DNA of 64,000 nucleotides. It comes from CAVPJW01 sp963705525 (GTDB lineage Bacteria; Acidobacteriota; Vicinamibacteria; Vicinamibacterales; CAVPJW01). Made by a program: the position numbers and the translations under genes. The notes under the pieces were generated by a model. The model saw only the letters and a list, made by a program, of their open reading frames with translations. It made no database searches and was not told where the DNA came from. The DNA is taken from assembly GCA_963705525.1 (NCBI GenBank), contig CAVPJW010000004.1, positions 806,001-870,000 on the forward strand, given 5' to 3'. Shown one piece after another: positions 57,614 to 64,000 of this stretch; position 1 is the stretch's first letter; each line of letters begins with the position of its first letter.

Positions 57614-57631
57614 CCTGACTCATTTCGTGTG

Positions 57632-60238
57632 ATGGCGTCCATCGACTCCCGATCGCACCCTCAGGGCACCCCGTCTCCATCCGTCCTCCTCAGCGCGCGA
57701 TCCATTTCGATGACGTTTCCTGGCGTACGCGCGCTCGACGACGTGAATTTTTCGATCGGTCCCGGCGAAATCCACGCGCTCATCGGCGAGAACGGCGCGG
57801 GCAAGTCCACACTCATTCGCATCCTCAGCGGAGAGATCGACTCGTACGAAGGCGAGCTGGCGCTGGACGGTCAGCGCGTCCTTTTCGCGTCGCCTCGCGA
57901 AGCGATCCGGCACGGCATCGCTGTGATTCCTCAGGAGCTGCTCCTGGTGGAGACCCTGACCGCAAGCGAGAACGTGTGTCTCGGCCGCGAGCCGCACTCG
58001 TGGGCTGGTCTCGTCGACCGTCGCGGCCTGGCGCGCCAGGCGGGCGCCGTGCTCGATTCGCTTGGTGAGATCGATCTCGCCGACAAGAGAGTCAGCAGCC
58101 TCGACACCGGCCATCGGCAGCTCGTGGCCATCGCTCGTGCGTTGTCGCTCGACGCACGGCTGGTCATCATGGACGAACCGACCGCGTCGCTCGGGCCGAA
58201 GGAAGTCGAGCGGCTCGAGACGCTGGTCGAGCAGCTCTCGGCTCGCGGGGTAGCGGTGATCTACATTTCGCACCGGCTCGATGAGGTGCTGAGGCTGGCC
58301 GATCGCATCACCGTCCTCCGCGACGGCCGGCAGGTCACGACGGTGGATGCCGGCGAGGTGAACGAACAGGATCTGGTCCGCCTCATGGTGGGTCGTGAGA
58401 TCTCGAGACCCGAGTTGCCGGCCGTGCCCCAGGGTGCCGAGGAGCTGCTCCGCGTCGAGGGCCTGTCCCTCCAGGACCCGACGCGTCCCAGCGGATACCG
58501 ACTGCGGGATATATCCTTGTCCGTTCGGCGCGGAGAGATCGTCGGCCTGGCCGGGCTGATTGGAGCGGGACGAAGCGACCTGCTGCTCGCGCTCACTGGC
58601 GCGCTCGATCGACAGCCCATCGGTCGCATCACGGTCCAGGGGCGCGACTACCGGCCGACTGCACCGGACGCGGCCCGTCGAGCGGGGCTGATGCTCCTGC
58701 CAGAGGACCGTGCGACGCTCGGGATTCTGCCGCGTCAGTCCGTGCGCGCGAATATCACCGTTGCGGCGCTCGAGAATGTGTCGAATGGCGGATTCGTCAG
58801 CCCTGTGCGCGAGACCGCGATCGTTCGCGATCTGATCGGGCGCACTGGACTTCGCGCCTCGTCACCCGAAGTCGCCATCTCGACGCTCAGCGGAGGCAAT
58901 CAGCAGAAAGCCATCCTGGCTCGGTGCCTGTTCGCCTCGCCGTCGGTGCTGCTGCTCGACGAACCAACCCGCGGCATCGATCTCGGCGCCAAGAGCGACA
59001 TCTATGTCCTGATCCGCGACCTGGCGGCGCAGGGGTTTGGCATTTTGCTCTGCTCGTCTGAACTTCCGGAAATTCTGACCCTCTGCCATCGCGTCGTCGT
59101 GTTGAGGGACGGTCAGGTCACCGCGCATCTCAGCCACGCCGAGGCGACGGAGGAACGCATCCTGGCCGCGGCGACCGGAACCGTCAAGAACGCCGCGGCG
59201 ACTTCGACGCCCGGCTCGCCCGACTCACCACGGGAGCCTGGCGGTCAGCAGCGGGCGCCTGCCAGACCGCCCTCGCGAGCGGGAACGAAAATCTGGGAGC
59301 GCGCGAGCCTCATCGGCCTCGCGGCGGTGCTCATCCTCGCCATCGTGTTCTCGCCCATCCGCGCCGGACGCCTGGTCTTCCTCGATCTCGGGAATCTCAC
59401 GGACATCCTTCGCCAGGTTGCCGAGAAAGGCATTCTCGCGGCGGGGATGACGGCCGTCATCGTCGCCGGCGGCATCGATCTCTCGGTGGGGTCCGTGCTG
59501 GCGCTCGCCGCGACGTGTTCGGCGCTCCTGATGATGCACTGGCACGTCGGCCTGGCCGCCACAACGCTGGCGGTGCTCGCGATTGGAGCCCTCATCGGAT
59601 TCACCAACGGCGCCATCACCGCCCGCTGGCGGATCCAACCATTCATCGTCACATTGGCCACCATGAGTGCCGCGCGCGGCGTGGCACGCTACGTGAGCGG
59701 CGGGGCCGCCATTCCGATGGCGTTCGGCGCCGACGGCGCGCCGGAATCATTCCGTGCCCTTGGGGGCGCGATCGTGCCGTTCGTCCCGGTGCCCGCGGTG
59801 ATCTTCCTCATCACGGTGATCGCGATGCACGTTCTGCTCTCGAGAACGAGAGCCGGGCGCTATATCTATGCGATCGGCGACAATGAGCCCGCGGCGCGGC
59901 TCTCCGGGATCCGCGTCGCCCGGCAGAAGGTTCTCGTATACATCATTTCGGGCGTCCTGGCATCCCTCGCCGGACTGATCCACTGCGCGCAGCTCGAGCA
60001 GGGCAATCCGAACGACGGCGTCGCCTACGAGCTCGACGCCATTGCGGCCGTGGTCATCGGCGGCACGAGCCTGTCGGGCGGGACGGGCACCGTGAGTGGT
60101 ACGCTGATTGGCACGCTCATTATCGGCATCATCAACAACAGCATGGGGCTGAACAACATCGATGCGAATCTTCAACTCATTCTCAAGGGCGGCATCATCC
60201 TCGGCGCAGTCTGGCTGCAGGGCCGCAAGAAACGCTAA
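57632..60238 (+). CDS. Sugar ABC transporter: fused RbsA-type double ATPase and RbsC-type permease
   Basis: 868 residues from ATG 57632 (a GTG one codon earlier is possible). Two ATPase cassettes come first. The first, about 20-250, has GENGAGKSTLIRILSG, a DTGHRQLVAIARAL signature and VIMDEPTASLG. The second, about 265-505, has the altered Walker A GLIGAGRSDLL, LSGGNQQKAILARCL and LLDEPTRGIDLG. A Pro/Ser/Gly linker (about 515-555) joins an RbsC-type permease of about ten helices (GMTAVIVAGGIDLSVGSVLAL, YAIGDNEPAARLSGIRV, GGTSLSGGTGTVSGTLIG). These are normally separate proteins. It imports a pentose-type sugar with the lipoprotein encoded next. Confidence 0.93.
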   Translation: MASIDSRSHPQGTPSPSVLLSARSISMTFPGVRALDDVNFSIGPGEIHALIGENGAGKSTLIRILSGEIDSYEGELALDGQRVLFASPREAIRHGIAVIPQELLLVETLTASENVCLGREPHSWAGLVDRRGLARQAGAVLDSLGEIDLADKRVSSLDTGHRQLVAIARALSLDARLVIMDEPTASLGPKEVERLETLVEQLSARGVAVIYISHRLDEVLRLADRITVLRDGRQVTTVDAGEVNEQDLVRLMVGREISRPELPAVPQGAEELLRVEGLSLQDPTRPSGYRLRDISLSVRRGEIVGLAGLIGAGRSDLLLALTGALDRQPIGRITVQGRDYRPTAPDAARRAGLMLLPEDRATLGILPRQSVRANITVAALENVSNGGFVSPVRETAIVRDLIGRTGLRASSPEVAISTLSGGNQQKAILARCLFASPSVLLLDEPTRGIDLGAKSDIYVLIRDLAAQGFGILLCSSELPEILTLCHRVVVLRDGQVTAHLSHAEATEERILAAATGTVKNAAATSTPGSPDSPREPGGQQRAPARPPSRAGTKIWERASLIGLAAVLILAIVFSPIRAGRLVFLDLGNLTDILRQVAEKGILAAGMTAVIVAGGIDLSVGSVLALAATCSALLMMHWHVGLAATTLAVLAIGALIGFTNGAITARWRIQPFIVTLATMSAARGVARYVSGGAAIPMAFGADGAPESFRALGGAIVPFVPVPAVIFLITVIAMHVLLSRTRAGRYIYAIGDNEPAARLSGIRVARQKVLVYIISGVLASLAGLIHCAQLEQGNPNDGVAYELDAIAAVVIGGTSLSGGTGTVSGTLIGTLIIGIINNSMGLNNIDANLQLILKGGIILGAVWLQGRKKR

Positions 60239-61184
60239 CCGCTCCACTCGGAACGCCGGCACGATCGTCCTTCGGCTGCTGCTGGTCTCGTTTGCCGTCG
60301 CAGGGGTCGGCTGCGGACGCCGCAGCCAGGCCAGGTACCTGGTGGGATTCTCCCAGTGCAACCTGGGTGAGCCGTGGCGTGTGGCCATGAATGCCGAAGT
60401 CGCTCGGCGCGCCAAGGACTTTCCCGAAATGGAGATCGTGTTCTCCGATGCGCAGCAGGACAATGCCAAGCAGGTCGCCGATGTCGAGAATTTCCTCCGA
60501 CAGGGCATCAACCTCCTGATGATTTCTCCGAACGAAGCGAAGCCCCTCACGGCAATCGTGCGCAAGACCTTCGAACGCGGCATCCCGGTCATCATCCTTG
60601 ACCGCGCGATCGAAGGCGATACGTACACCGTGTTCATCGGCGCGGACAATCGGCTCATCGGACAGGAAGCCGGCAAGCTAGTCGCCGAGCTCCTCCACGG
60701 CAAAGGCGACATCGTCGAGATCAAGGGGCTGCCGGGGTCCCCGCCGGCACGCGATCGCAGCGAAGGCATGCGCGAAGCGATCGCCGCGTATCCGGGCATC
60801 CGCATTGTTCACGATCCCGTTGCAAACTGGCTCCGCGAAGAAGCGATGACGCAGATGGAGATTGCGCTCACCGCCCACGACCACATCGATCTGGTCTATG
60901 CCCATAACGATCCGATGGCCGTAGGCGCATATCTCGCCGCCAAGGCCAAGGGCCGCGACGCGCAGATGAAGTTCGTCGGCATCGACGCGCTGCCTGGACC
61001 GGACGGGGGACGCCAGGCCGTCGCGGATGGAAAGCTCGAAGCCACCTTCGTGTACCCGACTGGAGGACGCCAGGCGGTCGAGCTCGCCGCGAAGATTCTG
61101 GCCGGCGAGTCCGTGCCGCATCACGTGACGCTTCCCACTGAGCGGATCACGCGGACTGGCACGGCGGCGCCAGCGAGTCACTGA
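60162..61184 (+). CDS. Sugar-binding lipoprotein of the ABC transporter (RbsB/Peripla_BP_4 type)
   Basis: 340 residues if started at ATG 60162. A long basic N-region is followed by LRLLLVSFAVAGVGC, a lipoprotein signal with Cys. The mature part is a sugar-binding type 1 fold: YLVGFSQCNLGEPWRVAMN, EIVFSDAQQDNAKQVADVENFL, LLMISPNEAKPLTAIV, IPVIILDRAI, VYAHNDPMAVGAYLAAK and a closing VTLPTERITR. The wording is close to YtfQ-like galactofuranose/pentose binders. ATG 60162 lies 77 bp inside the permease gene; no conventional start exists between the permease stop and the mature protein. Either the overlap is real or a rare codon near 60264-60282 is used. Confidence 0.85.
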   Translation: MRIFNSFSRAASSSAQSGCRAARNANRSTRNAGTIVLRLLLVSFAVAGVGCGRRSQARYLVGFSQCNLGEPWRVAMNAEVARRAKDFPEMEIVFSDAQQDNAKQVADVENFLRQGINLLMISPNEAKPLTAIVRKTFERGIPVIILDRAIEGDTYTVFIGADNRLIGQEAGKLVAELLHGKGDIVEIKGLPGSPPARDRSEGMREAIAAYPGIRIVHDPVANWLREEAMTQMEIALTAHDHIDLVYAHNDPMAVGAYLAAKAKGRDAQMKFVGIDALPGPDGGRQAVADGKLEATFVYPTGGRQAVELAAKILAGESVPHHVTLPTERITRTGTAAPASH

Positions 61185-61195
61185 GAAAGAGACCT

Positions 61196-63307
61196 ATGAG
61201 ACGACACGCCGTATCGATTGCACTGATCTTCTGCGCATGGTCGATGGTGTCTGCGCAGGGCCCAACCATTGCACCGTTCGACCCGCTGGAGTTCGCGCGC
61301 GTCAAAGACTTCGCGCCGCATCGCTCGTCGAGCAACAACCCTGATCCCAGGAGCAACGACGACAGCAAGCGGCCCATCCCGGGCCAGACCGTCGTGCTCG
61401 CCGACTTGAAAGGGCCAGGGTTCGTGTCGCACATCTGGCTGACGATCGCGGCCAACGAGTACGGATGGCCTCGCCTCCTTCGCCTCCGGGTCTATTACGA
61501 CGGGAGCCCGGTGCCGAGCGTCGATGCGCCGGTGGGCGATTTCTTCGGCGTCGGCCATGGGCTCGAGCGCCCATTGAACTCGCTGATGGTGCGCGACAGC
61601 TCGAGCGGCCGATCGCGCAACAGCTACTGGCCGATGCCGTTCCGTCAGTCGTGCAAGATCACGATCACGAATGAGGGACGACGACGGGTGTCGAATCTGT
61701 ACTATCACGTCGATTGGGAAAAACTGCCGACGCTTCCAGCCGACATCGCCTACTTTCATGCTCGCTATCGACAGGCGCTTCCCGCCGCGATGGGCAAGCC
61801 CGTCGAGATCCTGAAGGTCGACGGGCGCGGGCACTATGTCGGCACCGTTCTGAGTGCGGTGCAGAATCAGGCGGGCTGGTTCGGGGAAGGGGACGATCTC
61901 TTCTACATCGACGGCAAGAAGCAGCCCGACATTGAAGGCACGGGCACGGAAGACTACGCGAACGATGCGTGGTCGTTTCGTGTCACCGAGGGACCGTACG
62001 CCGGCGTGACCGTCGCCGACGGCACGGATGTGGGCGCACGGATGACAGCGTATCGCTGGCATATCGCCGATCCGATTCCCTTCAAAACCAGCCTTCGATT
62101 CGACATCGAGCACGCCGGCTGGACGTTTGGCGCCGACGGATCGGTCCGGTCTGCGTTCGAGGAACGACCCGATCTCTTCAGCACCGTCGCGTTCTGGTAT
62201 CACCTCGGCATTGCGCGCGATCAGCCGGAGCCGCCATACGGGTCGGCGCGGCTGCCCCAAGGCAACGCGCAGCAGATCGAGGCAGAGGGCCTGTTCGATC
62301 GCGTCAAGACCTCCGGCGGCAAGGCCGTCATCGAGAAGGAAGTGTTCTGGTCGAAAGACCTGCTCGCATTCAAGGCCACGAGCATTGGCGCACGGATCGA
62401 CGTGCCGCTCGACGTGCCGGCGGACGGATACTACGAGGTGATCGCCCAGATGGGCATGAGCCCCGACTACGGCGTCTACTCGACGCTGATCGATGACAAG
62501 CCGACAGGCGCGTCGGTTGATCTGACGCAGGAAGCCGGCGCCAATACAGGCGCCGCGGGCATCATCGACAGCTATTACACGGAAACGTTCGTCGGCGAGG
62601 ATCGGATGCTGGCGTGGCGCAAGCTGACCAAGGGCGAACACACGGTGTCGTTCGTCTGCACCGGCAAGAATGCACTTGCCACCGGCTACAACCTGGGCAT
62701 CGACGCCCTCGTCCTGGCTCGCGTGGCATCCGAGGACACTCCGGGACAGAACACGTCATCGGCCGACAATCTCGCCGACCAGATCCGGCAGATCGGCCAG
62801 CTTGGTGCGTCAGCTGCCGCTCAGCTCCCGAAGATTCTCAGTGCGCTCGGCGACGCGAAGCCCGACGTGCGCATCGCGGCCGCCTGGAGCCTGTCGCAGA
62901 TGGGAACGGCGGCGGCGCCTGCAGTCGATGCGCTCATCAAGTCGCTCGACGATGAGGATCCGATCGTGCGCGGGCTCGTGGCGCTCTCCTTGCGCGACGC
63001 CGGCCCATCGGCCGAACGCGCCGTCGCCGCACTCACCGCACACCTCGCGGATCCCGACGAAAACGTCCGCATGGTGACCGCCCAGGCGCTCGCGGCCAGG
63101 GGGATCGGCGCGAAGAGTGCGCTCCAGGCCTTGATGGACGCGTGCCGCGCACCAGGACAGCATGTGCACGTCCTGCGCAGCCTCGCGGACGCGCTCGGCG
63201 CGATCGGGCCCGACGCGGCGCCCGCGCTGCCGGTGCTGCGGGAACTGATCGGCCAGCCGCGCGTGCAATGGGCGGCGGAAGCGGCCGTCGCGAAGATACA
63301 GAAATAA
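61196..63307 (+). CDS. Secreted GH172 (DUF2961) enzyme with middle beta domain and HEAT tail
   Basis: 703 residues. A signal peptide (HAVSIALIFCAWSMVSAQG) precedes a full DUF2961 domain (about 25-345): HRSSSNNPDPRSNDDS, VSHIWLTIAANEYGW, PSVDAPVGDFFGVGHG, NSYWPMPFRQSCKITITNEG and IEGTGTEDYANDAWSF with the conserved Glu. A beta-rich domain (about 365-520) has VFWSKDLLAFKATSIGARID and looks carbohydrate-binding-like. HEAT repeats (about 525-703) include DVRIAAAWSLSQMGTAAAPAVDAL and DENVRMVTAQALAARG. A GAAAGAG-like site lies 5-10 nt before the ATG. It is the last gene of the sugar operon and probably releases the imported sugar outside the cell. Confidence 0.88.
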   Translation: MRRHAVSIALIFCAWSMVSAQGPTIAPFDPLEFARVKDFAPHRSSSNNPDPRSNDDSKRPIPGQTVVLADLKGPGFVSHIWLTIAANEYGWPRLLRLRVYYDGSPVPSVDAPVGDFFGVGHGLERPLNSLMVRDSSSGRSRNSYWPMPFRQSCKITITNEGRRRVSNLYYHVDWEKLPTLPADIAYFHARYRQALPAAMGKPVEILKVDGRGHYVGTVLSAVQNQAGWFGEGDDLFYIDGKKQPDIEGTGTEDYANDAWSFRVTEGPYAGVTVADGTDVGARMTAYRWHIADPIPFKTSLRFDIEHAGWTFGADGSVRSAFEERPDLFSTVAFWYHLGIARDQPEPPYGSARLPQGNAQQIEAEGLFDRVKTSGGKAVIEKEVFWSKDLLAFKATSIGARIDVPLDVPADGYYEVIAQMGMSPDYGVYSTLIDDKPTGASVDLTQEAGANTGAAGIIDSYYTETFVGEDRMLAWRKLTKGEHTVSFVCTGKNALATGYNLGIDALVLARVASEDTPGQNTSSADNLADQIRQIGQLGASAAAQLPKILSALGDAKPDVRIAAAWSLSQMGTAAAPAVDALIKSLDDEDPIVRGLVALSLRDAGPSAERAVAALTAHLADPDENVRMVTAQALAARGIGAKSALQALMDACRAPGQHVHVLRSLADALGAIGPDAAPALPVLRELIGQPRVQWAAEAAVAKIQK

Positions 63308-63396
63308 GAAGTCGCAGGGTCGTCCTTCGACATAGCTCAGGACGACTGAGCCCGTCGAAGCGTCACAGTGTCTAGGAGTCGAAGGGTCAGAACATC
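63308..63396. repeat. Intergenic gap with octamer remnants (AGGGTC units)
   Basis: Units related to AGGGTCRC recur (GTCGCAGGGTCGTC at the left; CGTCACAGTGTCTAGGAGTC and GAAGGGTCAG at the right), flanking an inserted palindromic element at 63325-63360. The unit matches the array at 24306-24383. Confidence 0.6.
63325..63360. terminator. REP-like two-tier palindrome, probable terminator
   Basis: CTTCGAC pairs with GTCGAAG (7 bp, outer) and GCTCAG with CTGAGC (6 bp, inner) around GACGA. The unit CTTCGACA-x-GCTCAGGAC belongs to a short palindromic repeat family I recognise from many environmental bacterial genomes. It sits 18 bp after the last operon gene, where it can end transcription. It appears inserted into the local octamer array. 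Confidence 0.75.
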
Positions 63397-64000
63397 GTGA
63401 CTGATCAGGAACAGCCGACGGTGTCCGACGAAGAAGCGCCTCCCGAACGGAAGCGGGGGCGCTTCGTGCTTTTTGCGGCGATGCTCGCGGCGCTGTTCGT
63501 CGTCGCATTTCTGGCCGTCAACTTCCTCGATCGGCGCGGGGAACCGCCCGCAAAAGAGGCGGCAGCGCCTCCGAGGACGCCGGAGCCGGCACCGGTGGCC
63601 GCGCCTGAGCCTACCCCGGCGCCCGCAGCGCCGGAGCCGGTCGATGCCGACGCCGCCTCACGACGGAACACGCGAAACCGGGCGCGTCCCACCCCTGCCC
63701 CGGCGCCGGCCGCGGCACCTGAGACCGGCGCCCTCCAGGTCGAGAGCGACGTGCCAGGCGCTTCGGTCTTCGTCGATCGCGTGTACGTCGGCTCGACGCC
63801 TGTCACCGCGAGAGACCTGACGCCCGGTTCCCATCGCTTGAATGTGTCCGTCGACGGCTATGAAGGCATCGCGCAATCCGTCGAGATCGCGGCGGGCGAC
63901 AATTCCGTGACGGTCAGGTTCAAGGACGTCGTGCTCAACGAAGCGATCGGGGTCCAGCACAAGCACAGCTTCGGGTCGTGCGAGGGACGGCTCGTGGCAG
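63397..64000 (+). CDS. PEGA-domain membrane protein, cut by window edge
   Basis: 201 residues visible from GTG 63397, open to the right edge. A short acidic cytoplasmic start is followed by a basic stretch and one transmembrane helix (RFVLFAAMLAALFVVAFLAVNFL). A long Pro/Ala linker then leads to a PEGA domain: ALQVESDVPGASVFVDRVYVG, PVTARDLTPGSHRLNVSVDGYEG, and NSVTVRFKDVVL. After it begins another domain (AIGVQHKHSFGSCEGRLVA) that continues outside. PEGA domains are surface-located beta modules of poorly known role. It is separated from the sugar operon by a palindromic terminator. Confidence 0.85.
   Translation, partial: MTDQEQPTVSDEEAPPERKRGRFVLFAAMLAALFVVAFLAVNFLDRRGEPPAKEAAAPPRTPEPAPVAAPEPTPAPAAPEPVDADAASRRNTRNRARPTPAPAPAAAPETGALQVESDVPGASVFVDRVYVGSTPVTARDLTPGSHRLNVSVDGYEGIAQSVEIAAGDNSVTVRFKDVVLNEAIGVQHKHSFGSCEGRLVA

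Overview
The window is high-GC bacterial chromosome with densely packed genes on both strands. Its content points to Acidobacteriota, probably a Vicinamibacteria-type soil lineage. The evidence is two orphan ADOP-type permeases (one cut by the left edge), Ser/Thr kinases fused to TPR and solute-binding domains, many secreted peptidases and hydrolases, DUF2961/GH172 enzymes and a PEGA protein. The taxonomic call is inference. I see no rRNA, tRNA, CRISPR, prophage or transposase.

Layout. 0-9.9 kb: ADOP permease fragment, SGNH hydrolase remnant, tandem FKBP isomerase, gamma-glutamyltransferase, amidohydrolase, GNAT, a large DUF349/HEAT protein, and an HTH regulator-SRPBCC pair behind a near-consensus promoter that contains a perfect palindrome. 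10-17 kb: a peroxiredoxin whose peroxidatic residue is encoded by in-frame TGA (probable selenoprotein, with a SECIS-like hairpin), Fpg/Nei glycosylase, a PqqB-like metallohydrolase, an aminotransferase broken by several frameshifts, type III glutamine synthetase and a single-domain asparaginase. 17-26 kb: one-carbon, nucleotide and repair genes (ArsR-methyltransferase fusion, MetH, alpha/beta hydrolase, IMPDH/GMPR-family enzyme, CsaA-like protein, methyltransferase, AlkB). 26-40 kb: flavin oxidoreductases, LysE exporter, ADOP permease, TPR kinase, NhaC antiporter, TIGR04076/aldo-keto reductase pair, NmrA-like and HAD proteins.

40.4-49.2 kb is a tight three-gene unit: MATE exporter, a soluble 1882-residue protein (kinase, STAND ATPase, TPR, then two oligopeptide-binding SBP_bac_5 domains), and an acyl-CoA ligase. 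I consider this the strongest candidate for an undescribed signalling system.

49.2-63.3 kb holds a GH172 enzyme, M28 and S9 peptidases, and a sugar operon: fucose/arabinose-isomerase family protein, ribulokinase, a fused RbsA-RbsC ABC transporter, a sugar-binding lipoprotein, and a second GH172 enzyme with a HEAT tail. The best-fitting substrate is D-arabinose released from D-arabinofuranosides, via D-ribulose and D-ribulose-5-phosphate. The window ends inside a PEGA-domain protein.

Many gene boundaries carry short degenerate tandem arrays (7-9 bp units, each locus with its own consensus), often in inverted pairs. Two genes (HAD hydrolase, sugar-binding lipoprotein) lack a conventionally placed start codon.
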